DNA of 64,000 nucleotides. Source: Microbacteriaceae bacterium. Its GTDB lineage: Bacteria; Actinomycetota; Actinomycetes; Actinomycetales; Microbacteriaceae. Location of the stretch: the NCBI GenBank assembly GCA_009780695.1, contig WQZN01000009.1:1-64000 (forward strand). Reading direction: 5' to 3'. Under the pieces are notes generated by a model. It made no database searches and was not told the DNA's origin. It saw only the letters and a list, made by a program, of their open reading frames with translations. Positions 17,923 through 31,492 of this stretch are shown here, piece after piece. Numbering within the stretch: position 1 is the stretch's first letter; every line of letters starts with the position of its first letter. The position numbers were made by a program, and so were the translations under genes.

Positions 17923-17969
17923 GACACGACGAAGGGCCGAGCGGAAACCGCCCGGCCCTTCGTGTCGTC
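17923..17969 (-). terminator. Hairpin terminator downstream of the small zinc-ribbon-like gene
   Basis: GAAGGGCCGAGCGG and CCGCCCGGCCCTTC form a 14-bp stem with one mismatch around an AAA loop, extended by flanking ACGAC/GTCGT-type pairs. It sits 7 bp past the stop of the leftward gene ending at 17976. There is no T tract. Confidence 0.6.
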
Positions 17970-17975
17970 TGCGAG

Positions 17976-18203
17976 CTACGCGCGCGTGTCCTCGAGGAGA
18001 CGCGCGGACTCGTCGTGCCAGTCCTCGGCGATCGCCGACAGCTTCGCCTGGTGCTTCTTCGCGTGGTGCGCGCAGAACAGCAGCTGCGTGCCGTTCACGG
18101 TCACGCTCACGTACGCCTGGGCGCCGCACGCGTCGCAGCGGTCGGCTGCCGTCAGTTGCGGCTCAGCGCGGAGGTCGTCGGTCTGGATGTTTTCGAGCGA
18201 CAT
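17976..18203 (-). CDS. Small conserved actinobacterial protein (DUF7455-like)
   Basis: This 75-residue protein has two Cys/His-type pairs (CDACG and CAHHAKKH), suggesting one small zinc ribbon. Between them is a strand segment AQAYVSVTVNGTQLLFCAHH. Small proteins of this type are conserved next to topoisomerase or sigma-factor genes in actinobacteria. The function is unknown. It is divergent from parE across a 161-bp intergenic region. RBS AGGAGGT lies upstream of the ATG. Confidence 0.75.
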   Translation of the reverse strand: MSLENIQTDDLRAEPQLTAADRCDACGAQAYVSVTVNGTQLLFCAHHAKKHQAKLSAIAEDWHDESARLLEDTRA

Positions 18204-18364
18204 TGAGATGTACCTCCTACGTATCGAACCGCTTCTCGTTGAACCAGTAGAGCACGTCCGCCTGGCAAATCCTGCTTTGCCGCCGTGTATTTCGCTCGCG
18301 GCGTAGCCGAGGCGGCCAGGGTGTCGTCAGGCTTCGGTGCCCCGTGGTTCGTAGGGTGGAACAC

Positions 18365-20452
<2,088 letters not shown>

Positions 20453-20453
20453 T

Positions 20454-20525
20454 CGGGCACATTTCCCACTGTGGGGCATACCGGATGCCAGCATCCGATA
20501 TGCCCCACAGTTGATTCTGTGCCCG
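20454..20525. repeat. 72-bp dispersed palindrome, copy 1; bidirectional terminator candidate
   Basis: The arms begin CGGGCACA and end TGTGCCCG, with the near-perfect inner stem CTGTGGGGCATA/TATGCCCCACAG and the apex GGATGCCAGCATCC. It starts 1 bp after the parE stop and ends 10 bp before the stop of the convergent phosphoesterase gene. Copies 2 and 3 are at 26001-26072 and 38751-38820. Confidence 0.85.
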
Positions 20526-20535
20526 TGGCGGGTGA

Positions 20536-23364
20536 CTAGCCCAGGTCGCCCACGTGGTTGATGGAGCCGGCCGGCACGCCCGGCACCTGGTCGGGCGCGT
20601 AGATCTTCGCGTCACCCGGGTACGGCGCGGTCCAGCCGTGCGTCTGGTACCAGGTCCACCGGTTCATCAGAGCCGGGTCCGAGAAGTCCTGGATCGCATT
20701 CTTCGTGCCGTCACCGGTGAGGTGCTGCGACTGCGACCAAGTCGCCCACTTCTGAGCGACGGCCTGCTCGGATGCCGGCACCGCGACGGCCTTCTGAGCT
20801 GCCGCGTTCACCGCCGCCGCGGCCGCGCCGGTCTGGCCGAGCGTGTCGAGGCCGCAGGCGGGCGCCGTTGCGACACCCTCCGTCAGCGGAACCTGGTTCG
20901 GCACCGCCGTGAAGGTCGAGAAGTTCGGCTTGTTCGTGAACGCGTCGGTCATCGGGGTGGCGGCGGCCAGCTTCTGGTTCAGCGGCTGGGCACCCAGGAT
21001 CTGCTCGATGGTGCGGACCATGTTGATCTGCGAGTAGAACGTGCTCACGGTCTTGCCGTGCACCGAATACGGGCTGATCACCTGGACCGGGGCGCGGTGG
21101 CCGTCGACGTGGTCGGCGCCGTCCTGGCTGTCGTCCTCGACCACGAAGATCGCGGAGTCCTTCCAGTACTTGCTGTGCGAGATCTCGTCGACGATCTGGC
21201 CGACGGCGAGGTCGCCGTCGGCGACCTGCGCCTCGGGGTCGGCCGTGCCGCCGGTGTGGTCGCTCGACAGCCAGATCATGTTGAAGTTGGCCGGGCCGTT
21301 CTTCTCGAAGTCCTGCTTCCAGGTCTGCACCCGGTAGATGTCGGGGATCGAGGTGTCGAACGGGGCGGCGGCCGGGTCGGTGATCGCGTTCAGCGACGGG
21401 ATCGCCGAGCTCGCGTGCAGCGCGATCGACGGGTCGTTGATCTGCGCCGCGCTGCCGCTCTTGGCCGCGCAGTAGTACTGCTGCCAGGTCGCGCCGGCCG
21501 GCTTGCCCTCGCCGTACTCGAACTCGCCGTAGTTCTTCGCGGTCTTGCCCGCATCCTCGACGTCCGTCCAGAGGAAGCCGGTGCTCTGGTGGCCGAGGAC
21601 GTCCTCCTCGGTGTCGTACGAGCGGGTGTACTCGCCGGCGCTGGTCTCGCTGTAGGCCGGGTCGTCGCCCTGCATCAGCCAGTTGTGGCCCTCGGCCGAG
21701 TTCGTGCCGATGTCATAGGTGTTGTCGTACAACCCGAATTGCGTGGCGAGGGCGTGTTGGTTCGGCGTGACCTTCGCGCCGAACTGCGCGAGTGCGGCAT
21801 CCCCGTTGCCCTGCGCCACGTCGCCGTACACCTGGTCGTAGGTGCGGTTCTCCTTGACGAGCATGAAGACGTGCTTGATCGTCGACGGGTCGCCGATGCG
21901 GGCGGGGATGGCGACGGGCGCCACCTTGGACGCGGAATTGCCGCTCGCCTCCTTCACATCGGTGTTGGTCCAGCCGTTCTGTGCGAAGACCGTCGCGGTG
22001 TACTTCGCGATCTGCTTGTCGGCGGGCAGCGTGAACTTGGTCAGCGAGCCGGTCGTGGAGTGCGTGCCGTGCCCCGTCGCCGGCGTGGTGCCCTGGCCCT
22101 TGTTGAAGGTCAGGGCCGGACCGAGCGCGTCGACGCCGCGGGTGTTCGTGACGACGATCTGGCCGTTCACGGCCGCAACCGCGTCGGGGAAGTAGTCGGT
22201 CGGCAGCAGGCCGATGTAGCTGGCCGGGTCCTTGGGCTCGGCACGGTTGACCGTGTAGACCGCCAGCGCGTTCGCGCGGCCGAGCGTCACGAGCAGGTGA
22301 TCGCCCTGCATGGCGATGCCGGTGGGCTCGTAGCCGGTCTTCGACCCCGACCAGGGCTGGGTGGCGATCGTCTGCACGACCTGGTTCGTCCGCGTGTCGA
22401 TCACCGAGACCGTGTCGCTGTTCGTGTTCGCCACGTACAGCGTGGCGCCGTCGACATACATCGCGGTCGGGTGCAGCTGGACCGCGATCGAGGCGACGGA
22501 TGCCTGGGCATCCGCCGTGTCGATGACGCTCACGGTGCCCGTCGTCGACGTGCCGAGATAGGGGTTGGCGGGCACCTGGGTGCCGTACGAGCCCATCGTG
22601 GTCTCGCCGGGGTTCGCGAAGCGGCCGCCCTCGTCGCTCACGTAGAGCTTGGTGCCGACGAACTTCAGCTCGCGCGGGGCGATGCCGACGTTCCAGGTGT
22701 CGGTGATCGCGCCGGTCGCCGGGTCGATCGCGACGACGGTGTTCTGGCCGTTGACGGCCGCGTACAGCGTCGAGCCGTCGGGGGAGAAGACCGACTGCGC
22801 CGTCAGCGCCTCCTTGCCGTCCGCGGTCGTCGCGATGGCGATCTTGACGGGGGCGCCGAGGGTGCCGTCCGCGTTCACGGGGAACCGCGTGAGGCCCGTG
22901 GCCTGCGGCAGGTAGAGGTACTTGCCGTCGGGCGAGTAGGTCGGGCCCTCCTGGCCGACCGTGCCGTCGGCCAGGTTCTCGTTCGCGGTGGCTGCGCTGC
23001 CGACGGTCCAGAGGAGCTTGTAGCTCTTGAGGTCGAAGACCTGCAGGGCGACCGACTTGTCCGTGCTGGTCGCCGCGAGGAAGCGGCCGTCCGGGCTCAC
23101 GGTCGAGCCCATGAACTTGCCGGTCTGCGTCACCAGGCGCGTGCCGATGGGCTTGATCACCTGGTTGTCGGAGACCTGCTGGCCGTCGGCGTACACGCCG
23201 CCGACCTGGTGATGGTTGAACGCGATGGTCGATGCCGTCGCGACGCCGCCGCCGACGAGCGCAAGGGCGCAGCCCGCGACGAGGGCCGTGAGCGGGATGC
23301 GGCCGCCCGCGCGCTTCGAGAGTCGACTCAACGCGCCGAGGGCACGCTGACGGGGTTCACTCAT
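20536..23364 (-). CDS. Secreted or anchored beta-propeller plus phosphoesterase protein
   Basis: This 942-residue protein has a twin-domain layout. The N-terminal signal anchor (about 27-45, LTALVAGCALALVGGGVATA) is followed by a YVTN/SMP-30-like beta-propeller with repeated SPDG and VSVIDT blades (about 75-410). The C-terminal half is an alkaline-phosphatase-like phosphoesterase domain, starting at MLVKENRTYDQVYG and including EGHNWLMQGDDP and VVEDDSQDGADHVDGHRAPV, which carry likely metal ligands. The family acts outside the membrane; its substrate is unknown, with phosphate scavenging likely. The ATG at 23364 has TGGAGG 10 nt upstream; an 8-residue longer frame has no better site. It is divergent from the ABC transporter. 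Confidence 0.85.
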   Translation of the reverse strand: MSEPRQRALGALSRLSKRAGGRIPLTALVAGCALALVGGGVATASTIAFNHHQVGGVYADGQQVSDNQVIKPIGTRLVTQTGKFMGSTVSPDGRFLAATSTDKSVALQVFDLKSYKLLWTVGSAATANENLADGTVGQEGPTYSPDGKYLYLPQATGLTRFPVNADGTLGAPVKIAIATTADGKEALTAQSVFSPDGSTLYAAVNGQNTVVAIDPATGAITDTWNVGIAPRELKFVGTKLYVSDEGGRFANPGETTMGSYGTQVPANPYLGTSTTGTVSVIDTADAQASVASIAVQLHPTAMYVDGATLYVANTNSDTVSVIDTRTNQVVQTIATQPWSGSKTGYEPTGIAMQGDHLLVTLGRANALAVYTVNRAEPKDPASYIGLLPTDYFPDAVAAVNGQIVVTNTRGVDALGPALTFNKGQGTTPATGHGTHSTTGSLTKFTLPADKQIAKYTATVFAQNGWTNTDVKEASGNSASKVAPVAIPARIGDPSTIKHVFMLVKENRTYDQVYGDVAQGNGDAALAQFGAKVTPNQHALATQFGLYDNTYDIGTNSAEGHNWLMQGDDPAYSETSAGEYTRSYDTEEDVLGHQSTGFLWTDVEDAGKTAKNYGEFEYGEGKPAGATWQQYYCAAKSGSAAQINDPSIALHASSAIPSLNAITDPAAAPFDTSIPDIYRVQTWKQDFEKNGPANFNMIWLSSDHTGGTADPEAQVADGDLAVGQIVDEISHSKYWKDSAIFVVEDDSQDGADHVDGHRAPVQVISPYSVHGKTVSTFYSQINMVRTIEQILGAQPLNQKLAAATPMTDAFTNKPNFSTFTAVPNQVPLTEGVATAPACGLDTLGQTGAAAAAVNAAAQKAVAVPASEQAVAQKWATWSQSQHLTGDGTKNAIQDFSDPALMNRWTWYQTHGWTAPYPGDAKIYAPDQVPGVPAGSINHVGDLG

Positions 23365-23635
23365 GACTGTTCTGCCTCCAGAGGACATGGCTGATCATGC
23401 GGCGCCGCCGTCAGGCGCACCGCTGTGCGGGGGTCGCGACGCAAGGTGCGTGAGGGTGTCGCGACCCGCATTCGAGGTACACCCAAACTGTGGCGAGGAT
23501 GAGGAAAGGCCGTCAATCCAATAAACGGTGAACGAGCCCGTAACCCCACGTCCACCTCGCGCGGCTACAACCTCCCCTGAACGGGTCACATGGATTCGCT
23601 GTGATCCCGCCCCCGCGATCGAGAGGACTTCCCAC

Positions 23636-24631
23636 ATGCCCGACGGCCCCGTGCTCGAGACGCGCGGACTGCGCAAGCGCTTCGGCGACCTGGTCGCGGT
23701 CGACGGAATCGACCTGCAGATCGCCCCTGGCTCCGTGCACGGCCTGCTGGGGCGCAACGGCGCAGGCAAGACGACGTTCATGCGGATGGTGCTGGGGCTG
23801 CTGGCCCCGGATGCAGGGGCCGTCGAGGTGCTCGGGCGACCTGCCGCCCCCGGGGACGTCGAGGCTCGCCGCGCCGTGTCGGGCTTCGTCGAAGAGCCCC
23901 GGTTCTATCCCTACCTGTCGGCGCGACGCAATCTCGAGCTGCTGAGCCGCCTCGACGGCTCCGCGGTCGGGGCGACGCCCGACGAGGCCCTCGAGCTCGT
24001 CGACCTCGCCGCGCGGGCGAGGGACAAGGTCGGCAACTTCTCCACGGGAATGCGACAGCGGCTCGGCATCGCCGCCGCGCTGCTGCGCTCGGCTCGGCTC
24101 GTCCTCCTCGACGAGCCGACCATCGGGCTCGACCCGGCCAACGCGCGTGCGGTGCGCGACCTCGTCCGTGAGCTGGCGGGGCGCGGCATCGCGCTGCTGC
24201 TGAGCAGCCACAACATGCCGGAGGTCGCCGAGGTGTGCGACCGGCTCACGATCGTCCACCGGGGTCGGGCCGTGTGGGAAGGCGACCAGGCCGCGCTGCA
24301 TGCGGCCGCCCCGGACCCCGCGTACCTGGTCTGGACGAGTGACGACGAACGGGCATCCCGCCTCGCAGCCGAACACGGCCTCGCCGTCACCGCTCCCGTG
24401 CGGTCGGCGGCCCGCGTCGTCACGATCCAAGGCGACGATGCGGCACGGGATGCCTTCGTCCTGGAGCTTGCGCGCTCCGGTGTCGCGGTGCGCCGCCTCG
24501 AGCCGGACGTCTCGCCGCTCGAGGCCTTGTTCACCTCGCTGACCGGCGCCCCCGCGGGCGACGCCGCAGACGCCCCCGCCGCCGAGGACGCGGACGACGC
24601 CGAAGACCTGGAGCAGGAGGACGCAGCATGA
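23636..24631 (+). CDS. ABC transporter ATP-binding protein
   Basis: This is the 331-residue ATPase of a simple drug/peptide-type ABC exporter. Walker A is GRNGAGKTT, the signature FSTGMRQRLGIAAALL, Walker B RLVLLDEP and the switch SSHN. After the ~220-residue core comes a C-terminal regulatory domain and then an acidic Ala/Asp-rich tail (DADDAEDLEQEDAA). The ATG at 23636 is preceded by GAGAGGA at good distance; the longer open frame from 23528 lacks a site. It overlaps the permease start by 4 bp (ATGA), so both are made together. The 270-bp region upstream (23365-23635), shared with the divergent phosphoesterase, holds no gene I can see. Confidence 0.88.
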   Translation: MPDGPVLETRGLRKRFGDLVAVDGIDLQIAPGSVHGLLGRNGAGKTTFMRMVLGLLAPDAGAVEVLGRPAAPGDVEARRAVSGFVEEPRFYPYLSARRNLELLSRLDGSAVGATPDEALELVDLAARARDKVGNFSTGMRQRLGIAAALLRSARLVLLDEPTIGLDPANARAVRDLVRELAGRGIALLLSSHNMPEVAEVCDRLTIVHRGRAVWEGDQAALHAAAPDPAYLVWTSDDERASRLAAEHGLAVTAPVRSAARVVTIQGDDAARDAFVLELARSGVAVRRLEPDVSPLEALFTSLTGAPAGDAADAPAAEDADDAEDLEQEDAA

Positions 24632-25992
24632 GCACCGTCGACGAAGCCCCGGCCATGACCACGACGACCCAGCGGGCACGCGGGAACCAGGTGTCGGCCG
24701 GCCCCGGCCTCGGCGCCGCCGTGCGCGTCGAGCTCGCCAAGCTGTCCGCACAGCTGCCGCTGCGCGTGCTGCTCGCGCTGTGCGTGGTGGTCCCCGTCGT
24801 GTTCGCGGCGGGCATGCGGGTGTCCAGCTTCCGGCCGAGCGACACGCTGTTCGGCCGCTGGGCCGGCACCTCCGGCTTCGCGACCTCCCTCTTCGTGCTG
24901 GATTGGACCGCAGCCTGGGGCGTGGCCGTCGGCGCGGGGCTCCTCGCGGGCGACATCTTCGCCGGTGAGGACCGTCTCGGCACGTGGAAGACGCTGCTGA
25001 CCCGCTCGGCATCGCGCGCCCAGCTGTTCTGGGGCAAGGCCATCGCGGCGACGATCGGCGTCTGGCTGTGCTGGGTCGTCATCGGCGTCGCGAGCATCGC
25101 CGCCGGCCTCGTCGTCATCGGCCGCGCGCCACTGATCGGGCTGTCCGGCCAGCTCCTCGCGCCCGGGCACGCCCTCGGCCTGCTGGCCGCCGCGTGGGCC
25201 ATCGGGCTGCTGCCGGCCACCGCGTTCGCCGCGCTCGGCGTGCTGTTCTCCGTCGCGAGCCGCAGCAGCATCATCGGCGTCCTCGGCCCGCTGCTCGTCG
25301 CGATCCTCTCGCAGGGGCTCGAGACCGTCGCATCGGGCAGCATCGTGCGCCGCGTCCTGCTGTTCACGCCCTTCGACGCGTATCACGCGCTGTTCACGAG
25401 CCCGATCGGAACCGGGGCCATCGTCCAGGCCGTGGTCACGAGCGTCTTGTACACGGCCGTGTTCGGCGCCGCCTCCTGGTGGCTGCTGCGCCGTCGCGAG
25501 TTCGCGGGGGCCGACGCCGTCCCGGCATCCCGCCGCCGCACCGTCGTGCAGATCGGCGCCACGGTCATCGTCATCGGCGCCGTGCTGGCCGGCGTGGGCC
25601 GGCTCGGGCCCACCGCGCTGACGGCCGACCGACTCAGCGCCTCGGTGACGACGACCTTCGCGAACCTGGTCGCCGTGAACTACCTGTGGCACAACGACGG
25701 GAAGGCCGCCGACACCACGGTGCCGTGGCACAGCGTGTGCGCCCGCGGCGTCATCACGCCCAGCACCGACGTCGGCTCCGGCGCCGGCGAGGACTGGTCC
25801 TGCCTCATCACCGACACCCGCGCGAGCGACGGCATCAGCGCCATCCAGGTCGAGGTCGCGCTGCGCGCGAACGGCTGCTACGAGGTCCAGTCGCCGGCCG
25901 CCGCCGTCGGCCCGCTGCAGGGCACCTCGGTCTCGGGCCGGAGTTACCTCAACCCGCTGTTCGCCTTCGACGGCTGCCTCGGGACGCCCTGA
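24628..25992 (+). CDS. ABC-2-type permease with a C-terminal extracytoplasmic domain
   Basis: This 454-residue membrane partner of the preceding ATPase has six or seven hydrophobic segments between about 45 and 340, with the ABC-2-like GEDRLGTWKTLLTRSASR between the early segments. Unusually for an ABC-2 permease, the last membrane segment (about 312-332) is followed by ~120 polar residues with four cysteines (SVCARG, WSCLIT, NGCYEV, DGCLG) that could form two disulfides outside the membrane. The substrate is unknown. The pair ends at the second palindromic repeat, which separates it from convergent parC. Confidence 0.8.
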   Translation: MSTVDEAPAMTTTTQRARGNQVSAGPGLGAAVRVELAKLSAQLPLRVLLALCVVVPVVFAAGMRVSSFRPSDTLFGRWAGTSGFATSLFVLDWTAAWGVAVGAGLLAGDIFAGEDRLGTWKTLLTRSASRAQLFWGKAIAATIGVWLCWVVIGVASIAAGLVVIGRAPLIGLSGQLLAPGHALGLLAAAWAIGLLPATAFAALGVLFSVASRSSIIGVLGPLLVAILSQGLETVASGSIVRRVLLFTPFDAYHALFTSPIGTGAIVQAVVTSVLYTAVFGAASWWLLRRREFAGADAVPASRRRTVVQIGATVIVIGAVLAGVGRLGPTALTADRLSASVTTTFANLVAVNYLWHNDGKAADTTVPWHSVCARGVITPSTDVGSGAGEDWSCLITDTRASDGISAIQVEVALRANGCYEVQSPAAAVGPLQGTSVSGRSYLNPLFAFDGCLGTP

Positions 25993-26000
25993 CCCCCGGT

Positions 26001-26072
26001 CGGGCACATTTTCTGTTGTGGGGCATATGGGATGCAGGCATCCGATATGCCCCACAACAGAAAATGTGCCCG
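26001..26072. repeat. 72-bp dispersed palindrome, copy 2; bidirectional terminator candidate
   Basis: This is the most symmetrical copy: arms of about 35 bases from CGGGCACATTTTCTGTTG to the apex GGATGCAGGCATCC, with one mismatch. It lies between the stop of the ABC permease (9 bp away) and the stop of convergent parC (7 bp away). Confidence 0.88.
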
Positions 26073-26078
26073 CCCGGA

Positions 26079-28625
<2,547 letters not shown>

Positions 28626-28676
28626 CAATTCCTCTGCGCTGCTCGGCCCGGCGGCCGGAGCGTCGGACGTCTCTGG

Positions 28677-28682
28677 CACACT
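28677..28682 (+). promoter_or_regulatory. Possible -10 element, leaderless phosphodiesterase mRNA
   Basis: CACACT is followed by six bases (GGGCGC) and the ATG at 28689, and no ribosome binding site is seen. The hexamer departs from TANNNT at the first position, so support is moderate. Confidence 0.3.
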
Positions 28683-28688
28683 GGGCGC

Positions 28689-29834
28689 ATGGCGATGCTA
28701 CCGAACGGATATTCGCAACCCGTGAGCCTCGCCGCCGTGCTGAGCAGTTCGTTCGCGGCGCTCGAACGCGGCACTCCGCAGCTGCAGATCCCCGCGGTCG
28801 ACGGGGCCGTCGTCGTGCTCGCCGACGGGCTCGGGGCGATCCCGCTCAAGGCCCGCGCGGGGCATGCCCGCACCCTCGCGTCGCGCCTCAACAAGGGCAC
28901 GACGATCGAGAGCGGCTTCCCCACCACGACCGCCGCCGCGCTCGCGACGCTCTGCACCGGCGCCTATCCGGGCCAGCACGGCATCACGGCCTACGAGGCG
29001 GTCGACCCCGAGGCCGACGCGGTGTTCAACCAGCTGAACGGGTGGAAGGCCGGCCCCGACCCGCTCACCTGGCAACGGCAGCAGACCCTGTTCGAGCGGC
29101 ACGCCGCGTCCGGCATCCGCTCGTACCTCGTCGGCCACCCGCGCTACGCGGACACCCAGCTCACGCGCGCGGTGCACCGCGGGGCCGAATACACGCCCGC
29201 GAAGTCGATCGCCGACCGCATGGATGCCGCGCTCGCGCTGCTGCGCGGCGGCCGCGCCCTCGTCTTCGTCTACGTCCCCGAGCTCGACATGGCGGCGCAC
29301 CAGCACGGCTGGCAGTCGCCGCAGTGGACGAACGCGCTCGAAGAGCTCGACGCCGGCATGGCGCGGCTCGAGCGCGGGCTCGCGACGGGCCAGGGCGCCT
29401 TCCTCACGGCCGATCACGGCATGGTCGACATCGCGCCGAAGGGCAAGCTGTTCTTCGGCGAGGAACCGGAGCTCGTCGCGGGCGTGCGGCACGTCGCGGG
29501 CGACTACCGCTGCCTGCAGCTGCACCTCGAGCCGGGCTCGACGGCCGGCGACCTCGAGCGGCTCGCGCACACGTGGCACGAAGCCGAGGACGACCGGGCC
29601 TGGGTCGCCACGCGCGACGAAGCGATCGCCGCGGGCTGGTTCGGGCCCGACGGCGTCGACGACGAAGTGCGGCCGCGCATCGGCGAACTGCTCGTGGCCG
29701 CGCGCTCGAACGTCGTGTTCTACGACACGCGCTCGACGAACGAGCGCACCTGGGCCATGGTCGGCCAGCACGGCTCGTTCAGCCCCGATGAGGTGAAGGT
29801 GCCGCTCATCGGCTTCGGCGCCTTCGCGCAGTAG
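28689..29834 (+). CDS. Alkaline-phosphatase-superfamily phosphodiesterase/nucleotide pyrophosphatase
   Basis: This 381-residue protein is of the type I phosphodiesterase/nucleotide pyrophosphatase family. The metal and nucleophile region is VVVLADGLG followed by [17 protein letters not shown] (the threonine nucleophile within PTTT). Later ligands are in [13 protein letters not shown] and [10 protein letters not shown]. There is no signal peptide, so it appears cytoplasmic. The substrate is unknown; the family cleaves phosphodiester or pyrophosphate bonds. It is divergent from parC with a 63-bp gap, and its stop is 2 bp from the end of the convergent sepH gene. No hairpin fits between those two ends. 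Confidence 0.82.
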   Translation: MAMLPNGYSQPVSLAAVLSSSFAALERGTPQLQIPAVDGAVVVLADGLGAIPLKARAGHARTLASRLNKGTTIESGFPTTTAAALATLCTGAYPGQHGITAYEAVDPEADAVFNQLNGWKAGPDPLTWQRQQTLFERHAASGIRSYLVGHPRYADTQLTRAVHRGAEYTPAKSIADRMDAALALLRGGRALVFVYVPELDMAAHQHGWQSPQWTNALEELDAGMARLERGLATGQGAFLTADHGMVDIAPKGKLFFGEEPELVAGVRHVAGDYRCLQLHLEPGSTAGDLERLAHTWHEAEDDRAWVATRDEAIAAGWFGPDGVDDEVRPRIGELLVAARSNVVFYDTRSTNERTWAMVGQHGSFSPDEVKVPLIGFGAFAQ

Positions 29835-29836
29835 CC

Positions 29837-30928
29837 CTACGCCGAGGTGTCGTCGTCCCCGCGGGCGCCGAACACGATCTCGTCCCAGCTCGGCATCGAG
29901 GCGCGGCCGCGCTTCGACGAACCGCGCGTGCCGAGCGAGCCCGTGTCGCGCGAGACCGGGCCGCTCGCGTTCACCGCGACGGGCGTCGGGCCGCTCACGA
30001 CGGGCAGATCGCTCGCCGTGTCGGACGTGGTGGGCTCGCGCGGCGCCTCGGGCTCGAAGTCGAGCTCGAGCGGCTGCGAGTCGCGCAGGTTCAGGCTGGC
30101 CGCCTCGCGCTCGCCGCGGCGGCGACGCAGCGCCTCCAGCAGGTCGGCGGTGTTCTGGACGTCCTTCGGCTCGTCGTCCGCCGCACGCTTGATCGCGCCG
30201 AACGGGACGGGTGCGGTCGGCTGCGCCGCGGCGGGGGCCGGGGATGCCTGCGGCACCGGCTCGGCGCGACGCGGCTCCACGAAGTCGAAGACGCCCGAGT
30301 CGAAGCGCGCCTCGTCGGGTGCGAGCGGCGCGACGGCGCGCAGGCGGGGGATCAGCCCGGTCGCCGGCAGCTCGCCCTGCTGCGAGAGCGTGCTCGCCTC
30401 GGCGTTGGCCGGCGCGAGGTGCGCCTTGCGGGGCTCGTAGTTCCAGCGGGCGTCGTGGTCGATCTCGTCGGTGGTGAAGGACAGCTTCACGATCCAGCCG
30501 CCCTCGTCGTCGCGCCAGCTGGCCCAGCGCTCGCTCGAGGCGCCGAGGGCGGCGAGGCGCTCGCGGATCGCGGCGCCGAAGGTCGCGTTCTCGCCCAGCA
30601 GGTCGACGTCGGCCGGCATCCGCACGGCGACGGCCAGCGCCTGCGCGACGATGTGCTCGCGTTCGGCGATGATCGGGCCCTCGAAGCGCTGCACGTATTC
30701 GAGCGAGGCGCCCGTGAGCTCGGCGACGTCCTCGGCGGAGAGGCCGCCGCGGATGTGCGCCTGGATCTCGCGCGGGGAGATGCGTGCACCGGATTCGGCC
30801 TGCTCGACCTTGAGCCGGCGCAGCTTGGTGAGCGCGACCTCGTCGATGGCGATGCGGTAACGATCGCCCGCGTCGCTCGCGGCGAGAAGGGCGCCGTCCT
30901 CGACTCCGATGACCTTCAAATCCTGCAT
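29837..30928 (-). CDS. sepH: Septation protein SepH (DUF3071)
   Basis: This 363-residue actinobacterial cell-division protein is known in Streptomyces and mycobacteria to bind FtsZ and promote its assembly. The conserved N-terminal domain (about 1-170) starts MQDLKVIGVEDG and includes the helix-turn-helix-like SPREIQAHIRGGLSAEDVAE and LTGASLEYVQRFEGPI. The rest is a low-complexity Ala/Pro/Glu-rich linker, then a conserved C-terminal tag (MPSWDEIVFGARGDDD), probably a partner-binding motif. Start chosen at ATG 30928 because the family begins exactly there; a frame extending to 31042 is not homologous-looking. It is divergent from the DUF4193 gene. Confidence 0.9.
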   Translation of the reverse strand: MQDLKVIGVEDGALLAASDAGDRYRIAIDEVALTKLRRLKVEQAESGARISPREIQAHIRGGLSAEDVAELTGASLEYVQRFEGPIIAEREHIVAQALAVAVRMPADVDLLGENATFGAAIRERLAALGASSERWASWRDDEGGWIVKLSFTTDEIDHDARWNYEPRKAHLAPANAEASTLSQQGELPATGLIPRLRAVAPLAPDEARFDSGVFDFVEPRRAEPVPQASPAPAAAQPTAPVPFGAIKRAADDEPKDVQNTADLLEALRRRRGEREAASLNLRDSQPLELDFEPEAPREPTTSDTASDLPVVSGPTPVAVNASGPVSRDTGSLGTRGSSKRGRASMPSWDEIVFGARGDDDTSA

Positions 30929-31055
30929 GGTGATCTTCGCCTTCGCTTGCGGTCCTGGAACCCCGCCAGAATGCCACGGAAGGCGGCTCCCGCCCGGGAA
31001 TAGCGCGGGCGTGCCGCGAGTTTCCCGAACTGCACGGCGCACCCAGGAAATCGAA

Positions 31056-31084
31056 TTGATTTAGCCGGGGGCGTGATGCATACT
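31056..31084 (+). promoter_or_regulatory. Sigma-70-type promoter upstream of the DUF4193 gene
   Basis: TTGATT (31056-31061), a 17-bp spacer and CATACT (31079-31084) form a well-spaced promoter. It is 50 bp upstream of the ATG at 31135. Confidence 0.5.
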
Positions 31085-31134
31085 GTCGCCGCCGATTCAT
31101 GCTGATCGGCAGGTATTTTCAGAAGTGGATGGGT

Positions 31135-31425
31135 ATGGCAACCGATTACGACGCGCCGAGGAAGAACGACGACGAATCAGAATCAATCGAGGCGCTGAAG
31201 GAGCGGGTGCCGGACAAGTCCGCCGCCATCATCGACGAGGACCCGGACAACCCGGGCTCGTTCGAGCTGCAGGGCGCCGACCTCTCCGACCTCGATCTCG
31301 ACGTCGTGGTCCTGCCGCCGCAGGCTGACGAGTTCACCTGCGTCAGCTGCTTCCTCGTGAAGCACCGCTCGCAGCTCGACCACGAGACCAAGCTCGGTCC
31401 GATCTGCATGGAATGCGCGGCCTAG
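31135..31425 (+). CDS. DUF4193 family protein, zinc-ribbon-like
   Basis: This small acidic protein of 96 residues is conserved across actinobacteria (DUF4193). The N-terminal half is strongly acidic (DDESESIEALKERVPDK, then a run of Asp-rich segments). The C-terminal end carries two cysteine pairs, TCVSC and ICMEC, spaced like a zinc ribbon. The function is unknown; RNA polymerase association has been suspected for such small acidic proteins but nothing here shows it. I chose ATG 31135 over 31099 and 31129 since the family starts MATDYDAP and AGAAG lies 9 nt before it. A strong hairpin terminator follows. Confidence 0.82.
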   Translation: MATDYDAPRKNDDESESIEALKERVPDKSAAIIDEDPDNPGSFELQGADLSDLDLDVVVLPPQADEFTCVSCFLVKHRSQLDHETKLGPICMECAA

Positions 31426-31441
31426 CGACGCACCTCGACGA

Positions 31442-31471
31442 AAAAGCCCCCGGCTCGCACCGGGGGCTTTT
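31442..31471. terminator. Rho-independent bidirectional terminator
   Basis: AAAAGCCCCCGG and CCGGGGGCTTTT form a perfect 12-bp stem around a 6-nt loop, with A and T tracts so it works in both directions. It separates the DUF4193 gene from the convergent DUF3093 gene. Confidence 0.92.
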
Positions 31472-31492
31472 CTCGATCTCGATGACCAGATG

